From contig VTPC01000417.1 of NCBI GenBank assembly GCA_011009095.1, forward strand, positions 98,707 to 162,706: 64,000 nt of DNA, written 5' to 3'. This document shows, in pieces, positions 24,391-37,378 of the stretch; positions within the stretch are counted from its first letter, which is position 1; every line of letters begins with the position of its first letter. Below the pieces are notes generated by a model that was not told where the DNA came from, did no database searches, and saw nothing but the letters and a program-made list of their open reading frames with translations. The position numbers were made by a program, and so were the translations under genes. The DNA comes from Ignelater luminosus (Eukaryota; Arthropoda; Insecta; Coleoptera; Elateridae).

Positions 24391-25114
24391 ATGTGTTGTC
24401 ATTCAACTCAACTACAAAAAAAAAAGCAAAACAAAAGAAAAGACAATTAGCTTCTGATCTAAGAATGTAATCTTGTGGCATTAAGCAGTACATGGAATTT
24501 TAAAATGAGAGATACTCAGTTAGATTATATGTTGTCGTTCTTCGTGCTAGCTTAGTAGATATAGCGGTTGATCATGAGCTAATCTTCTTGCGTTAAAGCA
24601 TCCGCAACCATGAACGCATGTTGACGGTTTTTGTAGGGGGTGCAAATATTGCATAATAGTAAGGTTTCTCGTAATCTAAAGTTATATCAGGACTTCCTTT
24701 CTCCCAACTTTTTATATTCTAGATGAATCATCTCCTTTTCGACCAAAGTTAATTAATTAAAAGTTTAGTTTGATTTTCTTTGTGTTGGTATTTAGGTAAT
24801 TCTATCTTCTGCCAAGAGAATGCAATTTATGAATGCAAGAAAATACTCAAATTCAGAAAGTTCTGGATTTTTTTTGACACAAAAACAGTAACATCGCCTA
24901 TTCTGTTAAATTTTCTAAATGGTCGATAATGGACTCTTTATACATTTAAACATTTTAGTTTTTAATACTTTATAGCATTCATTCAGTAAGTTCTGTGTCG
25001 ATTTTTTACTAATCTTCAGTTTAGGAATTGTTTTTCTTATTCCCAGATTTAAAATTTACCACATGAATTTGGAGGTGACAAGACGTAAACTAGTTCGGAT
25101 TTCCTAAAACATAA

Positions 25115-25705
25115 TAGAAGTTGAGAAATAAATAAATGGGAACACTATGGATCTGGGTTGATGCCAAGTCTGTCAGTCAATTCGATATTTGTGTATTTCT
25201 AATTATTACGTTCTTTATCCAGAAAGATGCATCTCGTACTTCCCTAGCAAGGCTCACCATCCACCATCTAAATTTGAAAAAGAAAGTCAAATGACGACAA
25301 CATTGCAAGTCTGCATTGACATGGTCATAATATTCCCAGAAAATAGAAATCTTTTCTTTTAATTAATAAACATTGTTGTAGGTTCCGATCACATACGGAC
25401 CAAGACGATTTGGAAGTTGGAAAATAGATGGAAACACTATGGATCTGGCTTGATGCCAAGCTTGTCAGCCAATTCGATGTTTGTGTATTTATAATTACAT
25501 TCTTTATCCAGGAAGATGCATCTTGTATTTCCCTAGCAAGGCTCACGTCCACCATCTAAATTTGAAAAAGAAAGTAAAATATCGACAACATTGCAAATCT
25601 GAATTGACATGGTTTTAATATTCCCAGAAAACAGAAATCTTTTCTTTCACTTAAGCAACATTGTTGTAGCTTCGATCACATATAGATCAAGATGATTTGT
25701 ACTCG
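25115..25705 (+). repeat. Tandem duplication, two copies about 292 bp apart
   Basis: Copy 1 runs from about 25,115 and copy 2 from about 25,407 to 25,705. The shared segment AACACTATGGATCTGG starts at 25,141 and again at 25,433, giving the period. The copies share long blocks (for example around CCACCATCTAAATTTGAAAA) with scattered substitutions and small indels, so the duplication is old. No coding content is evident. Confidence 0.85.
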
Positions 25706-28700
25706 TAAAAATGAAATTCACATGAAATCTGCTTAAAATATCTTCAAATAGGATTCTTGCGTTGGCTTTCAATATGGTATGTATGAAAGAATCAAATTTA
25801 AATGAAAGTATTATGTAGAATCTAGAAGAATATTTTTATTTCTTTTCTCACTTTTGATAATTCAAATAAAACTGCAGTAAAAACTCTTTAGCGCAGATAA
25901 TACCAACAGAAGCTTGAAGAAAACTTATCTTCAATTATATTATTTGTTATATTTCGACTCAGTAATTCCAGAAAAAACAATAGGGTTATCAGGCAAGGCC
26001 ATGTCTTCAAATGTCTAGACTTTTGGACCTGCACGTGCCTCTTGAACTGTTCTGGCTTTTTGGTTCGGTTCGAGTTTTGAGTAAGTTAAGTAAGTACGTT
26101 TTACTTGTTAAGAGTTAACCTTACTTTAAGCTCCCGAGTCTTCTAAGTGGAGAAAATTTTAATATTTTTTGATGTAAGGTGCAAGAGCGTAAAGATCTGA
26201 AGTTTCCAGTCTTTGGTATGACTGAGTTAAGTAGCAAATCTTCGTGTTACGTGACCAATTGAGCTATTTGTAGTTAATGCCAAAGCAGTGTGGTTATCGA
26301 CTAATCTTAGTTTTTCATGAAGGTGGCAAAAATATCTTCTTTGATAGTCTAATAGTGGAAATAATTTTTTAGCTTTTAGTTTTTTCCTGGTTCTGAGTCA
26401 TTTTACTTCTAGCAATGGTTACGGATGCTAACAGGAATCTACATAGCAGTTAAATTTGGGGCATATCTATCTATAACAACTTTATACAACTCAAGATCAT
26501 TTTGAAAGACCACAAATATAGCTTGAAAGTTTGGAAAATTCTTTGCAGCACATCTGCAAATCAAATAAGCAATCTGACAGTTCTTTCTGTTGTTTATTAT
26601 ATCAAAGTATATCGGGAAAAAAGTATGTACTCCATTACAAGAACTGCATACCTTTCTGATTTGTACTATAAATGGCTTTTATGTAAAGGCATTTTTTGGG
26701 CAAAATGATTTTTGTGCAAATTTGATTCCGACGAATGAGTTATAGTAGCCATTCTAAAGTCGTGAAGAGTTTTAATTAAGTTCAAAAGAATTAATTAAAA
26801 TCTTTATAAAGGGTTTTTTCTTTAATTTTGTGTTTATGTAACATTTACTTACGGATTGAATTGCCACGTGGAGTTTTTACAAGATAAATTTTAATTAAGA
26901 ATATTTTATATTCAAGATTTAAGTGCTAAGTAAAATTAATATTTTTCTGTAATTTTCTGCTCATTAATTTTAAATTCATTCGTTTATCTAATAAAATTCA
27001 AGCCATTAAATAAATAAATCTGAAATATAGCAGCAAACACGCCTTTTAACACTTTATAAATTAATATCAGATTAACATTTTTATTAATTATATTTCATCT
27101 AAAATTTTAATTAACAATTTTGAATTTATATAACTACAATTTCCATTTATAATTTTATTTTTTATTTAAATCGTAACTAGATTTTGAAATGATCATTTTG
27201 ATTAATGTAAATTTATTCGAGTTATTATATAAAAAGGTTAATTAATAACAAATCTAGATCTGTCTAGTTCTATAGTTATTATTAGAAGCATTTCAGAAGT
27301 ATTAAGATATTTTTTATGGCTGTATTTTGTTAGGTTTTTAAACTTCTAGTGAGTGAGTATCTGTTATTAAAATCGTTTTATTGCATGTAAACATGGATAA
27401 TTTTGATAATAATGATTAGCCATAAAAAATTAAAGAGTGCAACAGAAATTACCTGTGTTTAGGAGTAGTATCTAATAAATATTCTTTTTATTATGACAGT
27501 CCTGTTATTTTTTTATATTTTCTGTAAAAGTTTTAATTTGGACTTTTATTACTTTAATGAATAACGAGTTTCTAAATTTCTAGAAAAGGCAAAAGCAAAA
27601 TAATGAGCAATATGCGAAAAACTCTATTATTATGTACTAAATATATTGCATTATAAATTCCTGCAATTTTGACAAATCACTGAAAACAAAATGCAGTAGG
27701 TTGTTGTTTGAAGAACTAACTTTACTCAGCTTGAATGGAAGTGTTTGAGAATTCAAGAGTAATCTAATCTGAGGCACTTTCAAGAGAAGCGTTGCAGCAT
27801 TTGGTAGTTGAGAAGTGTCATTATTACCTTCATGTTTTGTTAACTATCGTTTTTTACTCTCATTGTTACCATGTTAATGCTAGAAGGGTAGTTCAAAGAA
27901 CGCTGGCTTATTCACATGAACTCTTACCAACGCAATAGCCAAAAAGAAAAAGTGATATCTTGTAGCACTTAGTAAGCTTGTGGTTAAACCATCTGCTAAT
28001 TTGTAAAGGAAAAATGATATTATAATTGTCTTAAAATAAGTATACCGAAAGAACTTAGCAGTCCGTAGAATCAAGATTTGTAAAGATAGCAGATTCAAGC
28101 CCAAGAAGAAAATGATGTTCAGACATATTATGGTAGACAGAAGATCAACTATGCACCTCGTATCTCTGAAGCAATGAACATCAGTAAAAAGCACTTTAGA
28201 GGTAACATTTAATGTCTAGAATATTGATATCGCAAGAAATGATTCCGAAGATGAAGATTCTTCTTAGTTATTAATAGAAAGAAAAATTATAATTACCAAG
28301 TAAATAGTAGTCATACCGTCATAATTTTTTCTCTGTAATAAGTTTCTCTTGAGTAATTATAATACACATCTATTTTTTCTAGCCATCTCCATATGTAATA
28401 CTTTCTCTCACAAAATAATGACTGACTATTAGATGCAAAAAGATAAGTAGAGTGTTATATTCTTATGGTTGCTATGTTTAAGAAATTGATTATGTAACTA
28501 ACCAATTTATTCAAAAAAAGTTATCTCAAACCATTAATGAAATTCACAACACATATTCATAAGTAAAAGTAATTTAAGTTAGGCTAAATTAAACTTGTTA
28601 GGATACTTTCATTCATGAAATTCATTTAAATAACTGTTGATAACTTATTTTGTGTAAACAAACAAAATTTATATAAACTGAAGACTAACGCGATATAAGT

Positions 28701-31700
28701 TAAGATCACTAAAATCAATTCGTATCAGTTTAATTTTTGAACGAATAACTGTCTTAAAGAAGTACCATTACAGAAATAGGTACGTTAAGTGAGGTCAAGT
28801 CACAAAATAAATCAACAAGATTTTTTATTTGCATAATCCATTCACTTTAGATTGTTGAAGCTACAATAATAACAAAGCAATTTACATAAAATATAAAAAA
28901 GCGAATACATTAAACATTTCACTCTTATTTCCTTTTAATTGTCTTTAATAAAGTATGTTGACTTCTTTCAACAATTATAGTCAACTGTTATCTTTTAGCG
29001 AACATAAAATATAATAAAATGTCAAAGCGTTTTCATATTAGGTATAATTGAATATTTATGAATACAGCAGCCATTAACGAATTATGACTTATTTTATTTC
29101 TCATAAAAAGATAGCCGTTTACCTTAAGCACAACTAATTAATCTTCCGAGTTGGACTGCATAAATTATAAATTACCTCGGTATCATAAAAGTAAATTATA
29201 ATACCATAAAAGCATAATAAACTCATAAATATTTTCAAATTTTACGATATGTATATGGCTTTGTCTGGTTGTGTTTAGACGTATTACATCTCTTTGGAGA
29301 TATTAATAAACATAAAACCCAGAGAGATATCCAGTTTATTATTGCCTGTTAATAAATGGATTTTCAGGAATGCTCTTGGATTCTCTACAAGGATCTCGCG
29401 AGTCTTAACACAACAAAGAAAAACGAAGATCGTACACAATCCAAGCCGGTGAAATGTACAGGTAGGTGCATGCACATATGCATAACTATAGTAATGTCAT
29501 GACTATTTTATGTGACTGGTCAATGAAGAATGCGCTCTTCCATTGGTGCCCAGAACGGGTTATGATAAGGTGAGATTGGTTCTACCTGGGCCCAAGCACC
29601 GCCCTCGACCAGCCTTTGCTTGTCTTGTTCATAAGCTGTTTTATTGCCGCTGTCGACCAGGGGTATATTAGACAAGTTACCTGCGAGTCCTGACCGTCTC
29701 GCCGGTATGATTCGAACGCCTCAATAAATAGTCTACGGAATGAAAATAGAACGCATCGAAAGGTAATGAAGTACTTTGCCTGAGAACCAGTTTGGAGGAG
29801 CTGTTGACGCGGGCCTCAGCATGGCGGCTGATAGGACCGGTCCAAAACAAAGACCATGCCTTTTTTATTGCCCGTAGGTACTGGATAATCCAGATCCGCA
29901 CTGGAGCAGTGTGGCACTATGACGTTACCGGTCCACTGAACGCGATTCCTTGCTACTGTACGAGTAGCTGCTCTCGTAAATGTTAGTGGCATTGCTCCAA
30001 GTCAAGGTAATCACATTATCGAATCAATATACACAGAATTAAATGCGTTTACCGATCCAGTTCACTTAATTAAAATTAAAATAAACGAGGTGCGGGACTG
30101 CGGTTCTCAGAGTTAAAGAACTAAAACTCTTTGGACGCAGACCGTCTACGAGTCCCCTCCTGCTGGTCGCCACAAACAGCAAACTTACGAGCTACACGCG
30201 CCATATCTCGCCAGCTACATATTGCGTCTTGTTGTTCATCGGCCCTCCTTGTTCTTATGATCAGTCTGGTTTTTTTAGTTTCGCGGAACGTGACACGACT
30301 GCTAGCGTAATTAAATACGGCCAATAACACTTCGTGAGGTCCGGGGCGCTCGTCCGGCCCCGCGTGGGTTGCCGACAACGCGACCATCCACGATTCAGCA
30401 ATAATGCTGATGTAGAATCGCTTCTATCGATACAACAGCACAGGATAACGATCCTCCGCATTGTAATGTCCGCATTTAACAACTCCCGATAGCACGCGGT
30501 CTGATAAATAAATCCTTATTGCTGGATGTGAGATAACGCGCAACACCGAGACTCTCTATTTGTACTCATATGTACCAACGACGGCACCATCAACAGCCTG
30601 TTCACACACACGTAACATTTTAACATTTAAAGCGTTTACTTACTTATTTCATAACATTTCATACGTGAAATAACGACTTTTTGTCATTTGTTTCACATGC
30701 CGTAGTAAAATCACAACGTTACACCGCAGTATCAAAGTACAAGATGCCACAAGGCAGAGAGAATAAAGTATGCATAAGGTAAAGGGTTGTGGAAGCTCCT
30801 AAACAAGTTCATGGGAATTTATATAGCGGCTATCTAATGTATGCAGTTTGTTAACTTCAAGTTTATTAATATTTATTGCTGCAGTTCAACTCAAAGCTTC
30901 AGTAAATCGCTTTATGGGGCTATTTCTGCTATATAATATACTGGGAACCTTCTGAGGTCATCAGCACTGACCCTCCCATTACCACTCCTATCGAAAATCA
31001 AAAGTCAAACGTTATGTCAACAAATCAATCAGATATATGGAGATTAAAATATTGATAATATTGATCAGAATTGTTTTAATGTACATTATCTATTATAGTT
31101 ATAGTATTTATGTACACATAAAGAATTGTTATGTCCCTTTAAATATTTATGTGTAGTATGATAAAAGGTGCGGTAGATTGTTTGTATTTCAAGGCAAGTT
31201 TAAGAGTGTCAATCAATAATCTAATGTATATGATGCGCCTAGCTCTTTATAGCTATTACTATTATTTTAAGAAATTTTCTAAAAAGACAATCATTATCAC
31301 TTTTACTTACATTTTCATCTTTTTTTTCTTTGGATGCATACAAGCATCACCATCTGTATCCTTTATGCTTGATCCTCTTTGTTTATACTGTCAAGAACAG
31401 CAGTCTTTTGATGACTTCTTTCTTTTAGTATTTTATAACTTCATCCGTACTGTTTCATCAGATGTTTACCGTTGTTTACTGCACGTTTCTGAAAATTCAT
31501 TTTTCCTTCAATTTTATTTTGTACTTGATATTCTAGTAACTTGCTCGACATAGCAGGAATTGCAATTTTACACTTTAACTTTCTGATAAGACGGTATAGA
31601 AAGGCTCCTTGTTGTGCTAATTTTCATGTTACGTATTTCATGGTGCAAGAAGTAAATTAATGGAACAAAAAACAAGAAGAGAACATCGTATGCCTCATAG

Positions 31701-34700
31701 CAGAGGTGCTGGATTAATCAACTCTATATGCAAACCACAAAGTTAAGAAACTCCTGAGCAAACTTGTGCAAGTTTCAATCCTAAGAATCTACTTTTAAGA
31801 ATCTTCACGTTAAAATTTACTCCCAACTATAAGCATTTGAGTGAAAGTTGGAGGTTTAATGTACTTAATACCAGTTGCAATATAGGTATACCAAGAAATT
31901 GTAGTAAAAGAGATCCAACTCTTCCACCATTGCTTTGAGTATGCCTTTGATTTGTCTAAACAAAACCTTTCCATGATAAAGATGACTAATCGTTTTGCCA
32001 ATTTCACCACTATATCTACGTACTTCTCAAGTAGGTTTTTAAACGAGTCAAAGAAGGAAATAAAAAATTCTTTAGACACTCACGTACTCGTATAATTGTT
32101 AGGAAATGAAATCATGAAACACAAGTTTCGCTTTTACAATTTCAAATAGACACAAAAATACCCTTTTAGTTAAATTCAGACAGTAGAAGAAATTTTAAAG
32201 TTTCCAAAGCTTTTTCATGGTTCACAAACTATTCTTTCAAAATACTGTCGAGAAACTCAGTTCAAAAAATGAAAGTTACGCCTTGCAATCATCTTGTTGA
32301 TAAAACCTTTTCAGTCTCTTTATGGTCTATATTCTAGCAGGGCCATTTCAATGTTTGAAGGCGTAGAATATTAAAAACAAAGATTGATATTAAATGTTTT
32401 AGCGGAATAATGCAATCCAAAGGTCTCTAAGAAATTGCCCGAGTTTGTTCTTTCTCTTTGTGAATCCTGAAATGCTGAGTAATTAATAGTTTTAGACAAA
32501 GACAAACCAGAAAAAAAAAACTTAAAAGAACTAAATTTCGAACTTACCTATAACTGAAATGCAGATCTAAGAAATCAAAAAATATGGCGTTTAAGTCTAA
32601 AAAGTTGCCCATTTCTACTGCACTCAATTTCTAAAAAATTATCATGTTAAGCAATTCAGAATTATTTATAATTTACTTGTACTGGTTTTCGTCCCAAATA
32701 TTTATAAAAGTTAAGAAGATAATAAAGATGTGCATTGTGCAATACTCGGCATAGTTTCAGTTGCAGCACCTTTTGGGGTGCATTTTGTGGGAAGGATCGA
32801 AATCCTCCTAATTTTTCCTCTTTTTGTTTGCTAAACACGACAGTTCCCCAACATTTTTTCTTTATGGCCGAAGAGAAGTTGTGGTGGATGACGGACAGGA
32901 GCTGCTACGCAACCGAAATCGCTGGAGATGGATGCACTTACGCAAAGTTACATTAGATATAAACAGGACTGTTAAGTTATAGAGTAACATAAATCCTGAT
33001 AAGGATAAATATCAAGAAAGAGTGCAACCAAATCAAGATGTATCATACTGAAAAATGTGTTTAGTGCAAACCTTCCCGTTTGAAAGGTTTATAGCTTACA
33101 GAAGAAAATGAGAATGAGTTGATGGGTACTCTTCAACTAGATATTTCCATTACAATAGATAACAAAAGAAACATTTTCTTTCAAGAATACATAGCTTCAC
33201 ACAATTGAGAAAGACCTTGAAGGTGGTCTGAAGTCTGTAACGTATGTTTTAACCAATTATTACATCCACTACAGTTTGCACTTTGTATGTATTTTATATG
33301 TTCCAAATCTACTGTCCTAAAAATTTGGATTTAACGTTAATTCCAGATTGACTAAATCAAGTTGCAAAAGACACGGCTTGCTGACAATCAGCAAGAATTA
33401 GTTCTACCAAATAACACGTTCAAATGATGTTTAGTATCGCTTTTTCAAGAACATTGCGCTGCGAGTTATTGGATATCAGGAACGCAAATAAAATAATTAT
33501 TAAGAGTAAATGTTTTTTTAAATGCCTAGATGCCTTTGGTTAGAAATGAGTAAAAGGTGAACTGATTGGCAGCAAGAACAGAAAGATTTGCTATTTTGCA
33601 TGATGCCTCTGGTAATATTTTGAATATCTGTTAATGAGTTGACTATTCAAATAGGTGATAAGAAATGTGCAAAGTCCTTACAATCACGTTCACAAAATTT
33701 CCTATTTGAACACTAACATTTATACAAAAATTAGTAATAGTAGAACTTATGCCCTTGTTCTCTGCACACGTCGATAAATTTTTTTTTTAGTTTTACACTA
33801 AAATGGCTCCCAACATGGGGCAAACACTAACAGCGTCAAAAGTTTGAGGAAGAAGACCTTAGGATAACTGTTATCACATAAAAGCTAATAATACTAAGGT
33901 AGAATTTGAATTTCTTTCGTACAATTAATTAAATTAAAGAATCAAAAGTTTGTCAAGATTGTTTTTCGTTTTTTACGCCTTCAATAGATTAGATTTTGAA
34001 TCTCTTTTGTTTTTAAAATCCCATTTGCCTTGTGTATTTGTAATCTTGAAGTCAAGAAAGCATACAATATGCGCGTCCGGTACTGGACGTCATTATAATA
34101 AGTAAGCACTGGATCTGATTTATATTTACCGAATTTTATTCCAATCAAGTTATATAGGTCTAACTCATCAATAGTCTAACAAACTTTACACATTATAATT
34201 TAGCTTAGCAAAGCAATTTATCCCAAGTCACACAAAAGTGTCTTGGAATGTAGCACATCTATTTAACAAATCTACCGTAAAGTTAGGTTAAGATTCTCAA
34301 GGATGAGAAAAATTAAACATTCAAGATGAAAAGAAACATTCTATTTAGTTAGATTTTTTTCTGGTTATTTCATTTAAAAACCATGCAATGGCTAATGTAA
34401 GTGTTGTTTATAAAATTGTCAGTTTTAAATAATTTATGTTTAAAAAGGAAACAATGTACATTTCAAAGGTCTTTATTACGTAATTTATTCATAACAAAAA
34501 TAAAATACTGCAAAGAATTAACATAACAACATGCAGGAAACGTCACAAAAACTTTTAAGTAAATAAAATGTAATCAGCAATGATATCTAATTCTTTTTTT
34601 TTTCTGTTGTGTGATGCATAAATAACAGGAATGTCTAAAAGAAAAACTTAACCCGTAAAAATTATTTAACAGCTACTGGTCAATAAATTATAATATAAAT

Positions 34701-36484
34701 AAAGAAAGTGGCTTCTGTCTCTTTTGTGGTTAATGCGTTTTACGCTTTCAAACCATTATAAGTTCTAAAAAATCCTTTATAAATTAAGCTCGTAAAAAGA
34801 AATATTCCAAACAGTCTCCGCGGTCAAATATTTCAGACGCTTATTATAAACTAAACAAATGCCAACAATTTTAACAGGAATGATAATTTCTGGCAAAAAT
34901 ATTAGACACAGATGTGTGAAATATTTAGGGAAGTTGGGTGAAATGAAGTAAATTAGGTGGCTACGAACAGAAACTGATTGAATAGAGAGCGCGTGGGTGA
35001 CAATAGACCCCTGCAGCTGTTACTATGTCCATGTGCTCTCTTATAGATGGACACTGGATACCTCGACAACTGCGGGCACGCGACTCCCCCGCACTTATAA
35101 AGGTTACCCCGAATTTAGTTCCGGGTAATAAGCGTGGACTATGACCCTTTCATAATATAACACAATCCATTTATGCAGCCGGCCCTGGCCAGAGGCGCTA
35201 GTTAATTAGTAGTCGTAAATCTGCCATAAAAGGTTTTGCATACGTTTGACGACTGAACGATACATCAGCATACTGACAGTAAAAACATGCACGAGAACGA
35301 ATATTACGAGCATTTTCAAGCGCATTTGCTACACTACGGGGTGTAATCTAAATGCTAATAGCTTTATGTCATTGACTGGTGGTTAAGAGGTTAACGTAGC
35401 TACACTAATCAGTATGACCTCCACAGCTTTATAAAGTTCACTTCAATTAACAATAAAATCTATCAAATGTATGTATCCATCTTAAGGTGTGCACATACAC
35501 ATCTATTTTGGTTTACTGCACTTAAATAAACCATAATTAACTTGTGTTAAAACAAATTTATGAACTAATCGCGGTTTATAAAATAGTCTAGACGTTATTA
35601 AGACGCTTGTATGTATTTCTATCATATACGTATTACACTATAGGTTTAGTTGACAGGTTAACTAATATTTGTGTTGTCTTTTTGGCAACGGTTCAAGTAC
35701 TTAAACAAACTGAAAATTTACGTTCTGCTTAGTTTACATCAATTTCATTTACACACTCTGACATTGAGACAGTGTTATCTACAAGATCATACAACAAACA
35801 TCATTAAATAAATATAAAAAGTACGTATATACAGGGTCATTCATAAAAACGATATTTTCACGATTTTTCAATTTGGCAAAACAAATATTATTTTCTGTTA
35901 GAGAAATAAAATAGATATGATACTAAATATCCTAAATTAATTACCAGAAAAAGATTTCCAACACTCTTAAGAAGTTAATTTATAAATCAGTATCTTACAT
36001 AGTTAGTGAAAAAAAGAAAGTTTTTAGATCTGAAAGAAAAGCAATCCGGAAAAGTAAAAATAACAAAAGAAGAACTATTAGCTATTTCAAGATGTTAGTA
36101 GGAAACCTTAGAAGAAAAGCATTGTGGCTCTCTATCTTGAAACATTTTGATTTTTAGATTATCAAAACAGAAAGCTATTGGGAAAACACTGTGGAAAGAC
36201 TTTTATAGCAAATGACAGTAACACGGCTTTCGAATTGCTTTCATCTAATTCAAACTTGATACTTCTTTGGAAAATCTCATTATTACGCCTACGACGTCTT
36301 CAAAGTCTTTTGCCATCATCAAGATGACACATATTACGTCTTTTGGATTCAAGTTTTGCTGATTTTATTTACTTGGTTTCTGTTACTTTTTTAGTAAGAT
36401 TATGGTATAGGTTTTCGAACTATGTTCCAGGTCTCAAAGATTGTTTAGTATAGATTCTCGACTTACTAGTTTCATTCTTTTTAG
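25706..36484. other. Gene-free stretch with an AT-extreme block and two less AT-rich islands
   Basis: No host gene was recognised. From about 26,770 to 27,260 the DNA is very AT-rich, with many TTAATTAA/TAAT motifs. Islands at about 29,500-30,500 and 34,980-35,250 look richer in GC and higher in complexity. The remainder resembles decayed repeats. Open frames at 31,149-31,553 and 27,880-28,194 show no known domain. Confidence 0.5.
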
Positions 36485-37293
36485 ATGAGTGCTAATAATC
36501 CTTGCGAACGGGAGACAATACGGTTGAACCAAATGTTTGACGAGGTGTCTACTGATGAAAAGGAAGATCCGTACCATGACAGTAACGATGAATATGGATC
36601 TGACAGAAACTAGGTACCAAGCGGTTTTTCGGATTTAGATGTCAGTAGTAGTGAGTTGCCTAAAGGGCCAGAAGAATTACAAAACAGTCATACACCTGAA
36701 GAACAAGAGGAGGGTGACGATCTAAATGGTATGTTGGAAGAATCCGAATCTTCATGGAAAACTACAGCAGCGTCCATCCCAGATCTCGGATTTGACAATA
36801 CCAGTGTTGGACTCAAAATAGATATTGAAGCAAATGCCACACCAAATAGTTATTTTTGTATCAAGTGCGTGAAACATATTTTTTGCGCACATAGACTTAA
36901 AATATATATTTTGCTCCCATATGAAAAAATGAAAAGCTTCCCGTATTCTTGATGATGCTTAAATCTAACCCTTTTTTGACGGTTGTAAAAAAAAATTTTT
37001 GAATGTCTATTTACGCCGCATATACCAGAATATATAGTAAATTGCTCAAACAATTATGGACAGTCACTAGCAAACACGAACAGGCCAAAAACAAGACATA
37101 GTCGATTTGCAAGTTTTCGGCCAATTACGACGAAAGAACTGAAAGCTTTTTTTGGGCTGTGTTTGCTTCAATATTGCTACTAATATGCACCGTTATTGTT
37201 CATATAAAGATGCGCTTTATTATCACCCGATATTTCCTTTTGTTATGTCTGCAAGAAGGTTTGAATTGATCCTTAGGGCTTTGGCTGTTCGGA
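36485..37293 (+). pseudogene. piggyBac-like transposase remnant
   Basis: The frame from 36,485 is broken by TAG at 36,611-36,613 but continues in the same frame to TGA near 36,952 with acidic, Ser-rich sequence, typical of the poorly conserved N-terminus. It then needs frameshifts to reach the conserved block at about 37,110-37,170 (ELKAFFGLCLLQ) and the block at 37,200-37,280 (HPIFPFVMSARRFELILRAL). The DDD catalytic residues, which lie further C-terminal in the family, are absent. The gene is not functional. Confidence 0.72.
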
Positions 37294-37308
37294 GTTAAAC
37301 GTCTTGGA

Positions 37309-37378
37309 CGTCTATCGGCGTCGTGTCGATATCTAGGAAAAATTTCATTTAAAAAATGACAGAACGTCTATTGGCGTC
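37309..37378 (+). repeat. Direct repeat CGTCTATYGGCGTC (two copies)
   Basis: CGTCTATCGGCGTC at 37,309-37,322 and CGTCTATTGGCGTC at 37,365-37,378 differ at one base, 56 bp apart. They lie in the subterminal part of the piggyBac remnant, where such elements often carry repeats bound by the transposase. That role is inferred. Confidence 0.7.

Noticed and set aside
27880..28194. Minus-strand hydrophobic 104-codon frame that could look like a membrane protein
   Set aside because: The hydrophobicity follows from T-rich codons; no family pattern and no splice or promoter context.
29677..29901. Minus-strand frame ending at a donor-like CAG|GTAACT, considered as spalt exon 1
   Set aside because: It has no convincing start or SALL-type peptide, and the phase at the donor does not match the acceptor at 10854.
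30121..30482. Overlapping minus-strand frames rich in Arg and Pro
   Set aside because: They are open because the DNA is less AT-rich; no domain and no splice context.
31149..31553. 134-codon plus-strand frame, the longest in the gene-free part
   Set aside because: It is a Phe/Tyr/Ser-rich translation of T-rich DNA with no domain; probably chance or repeat decay.
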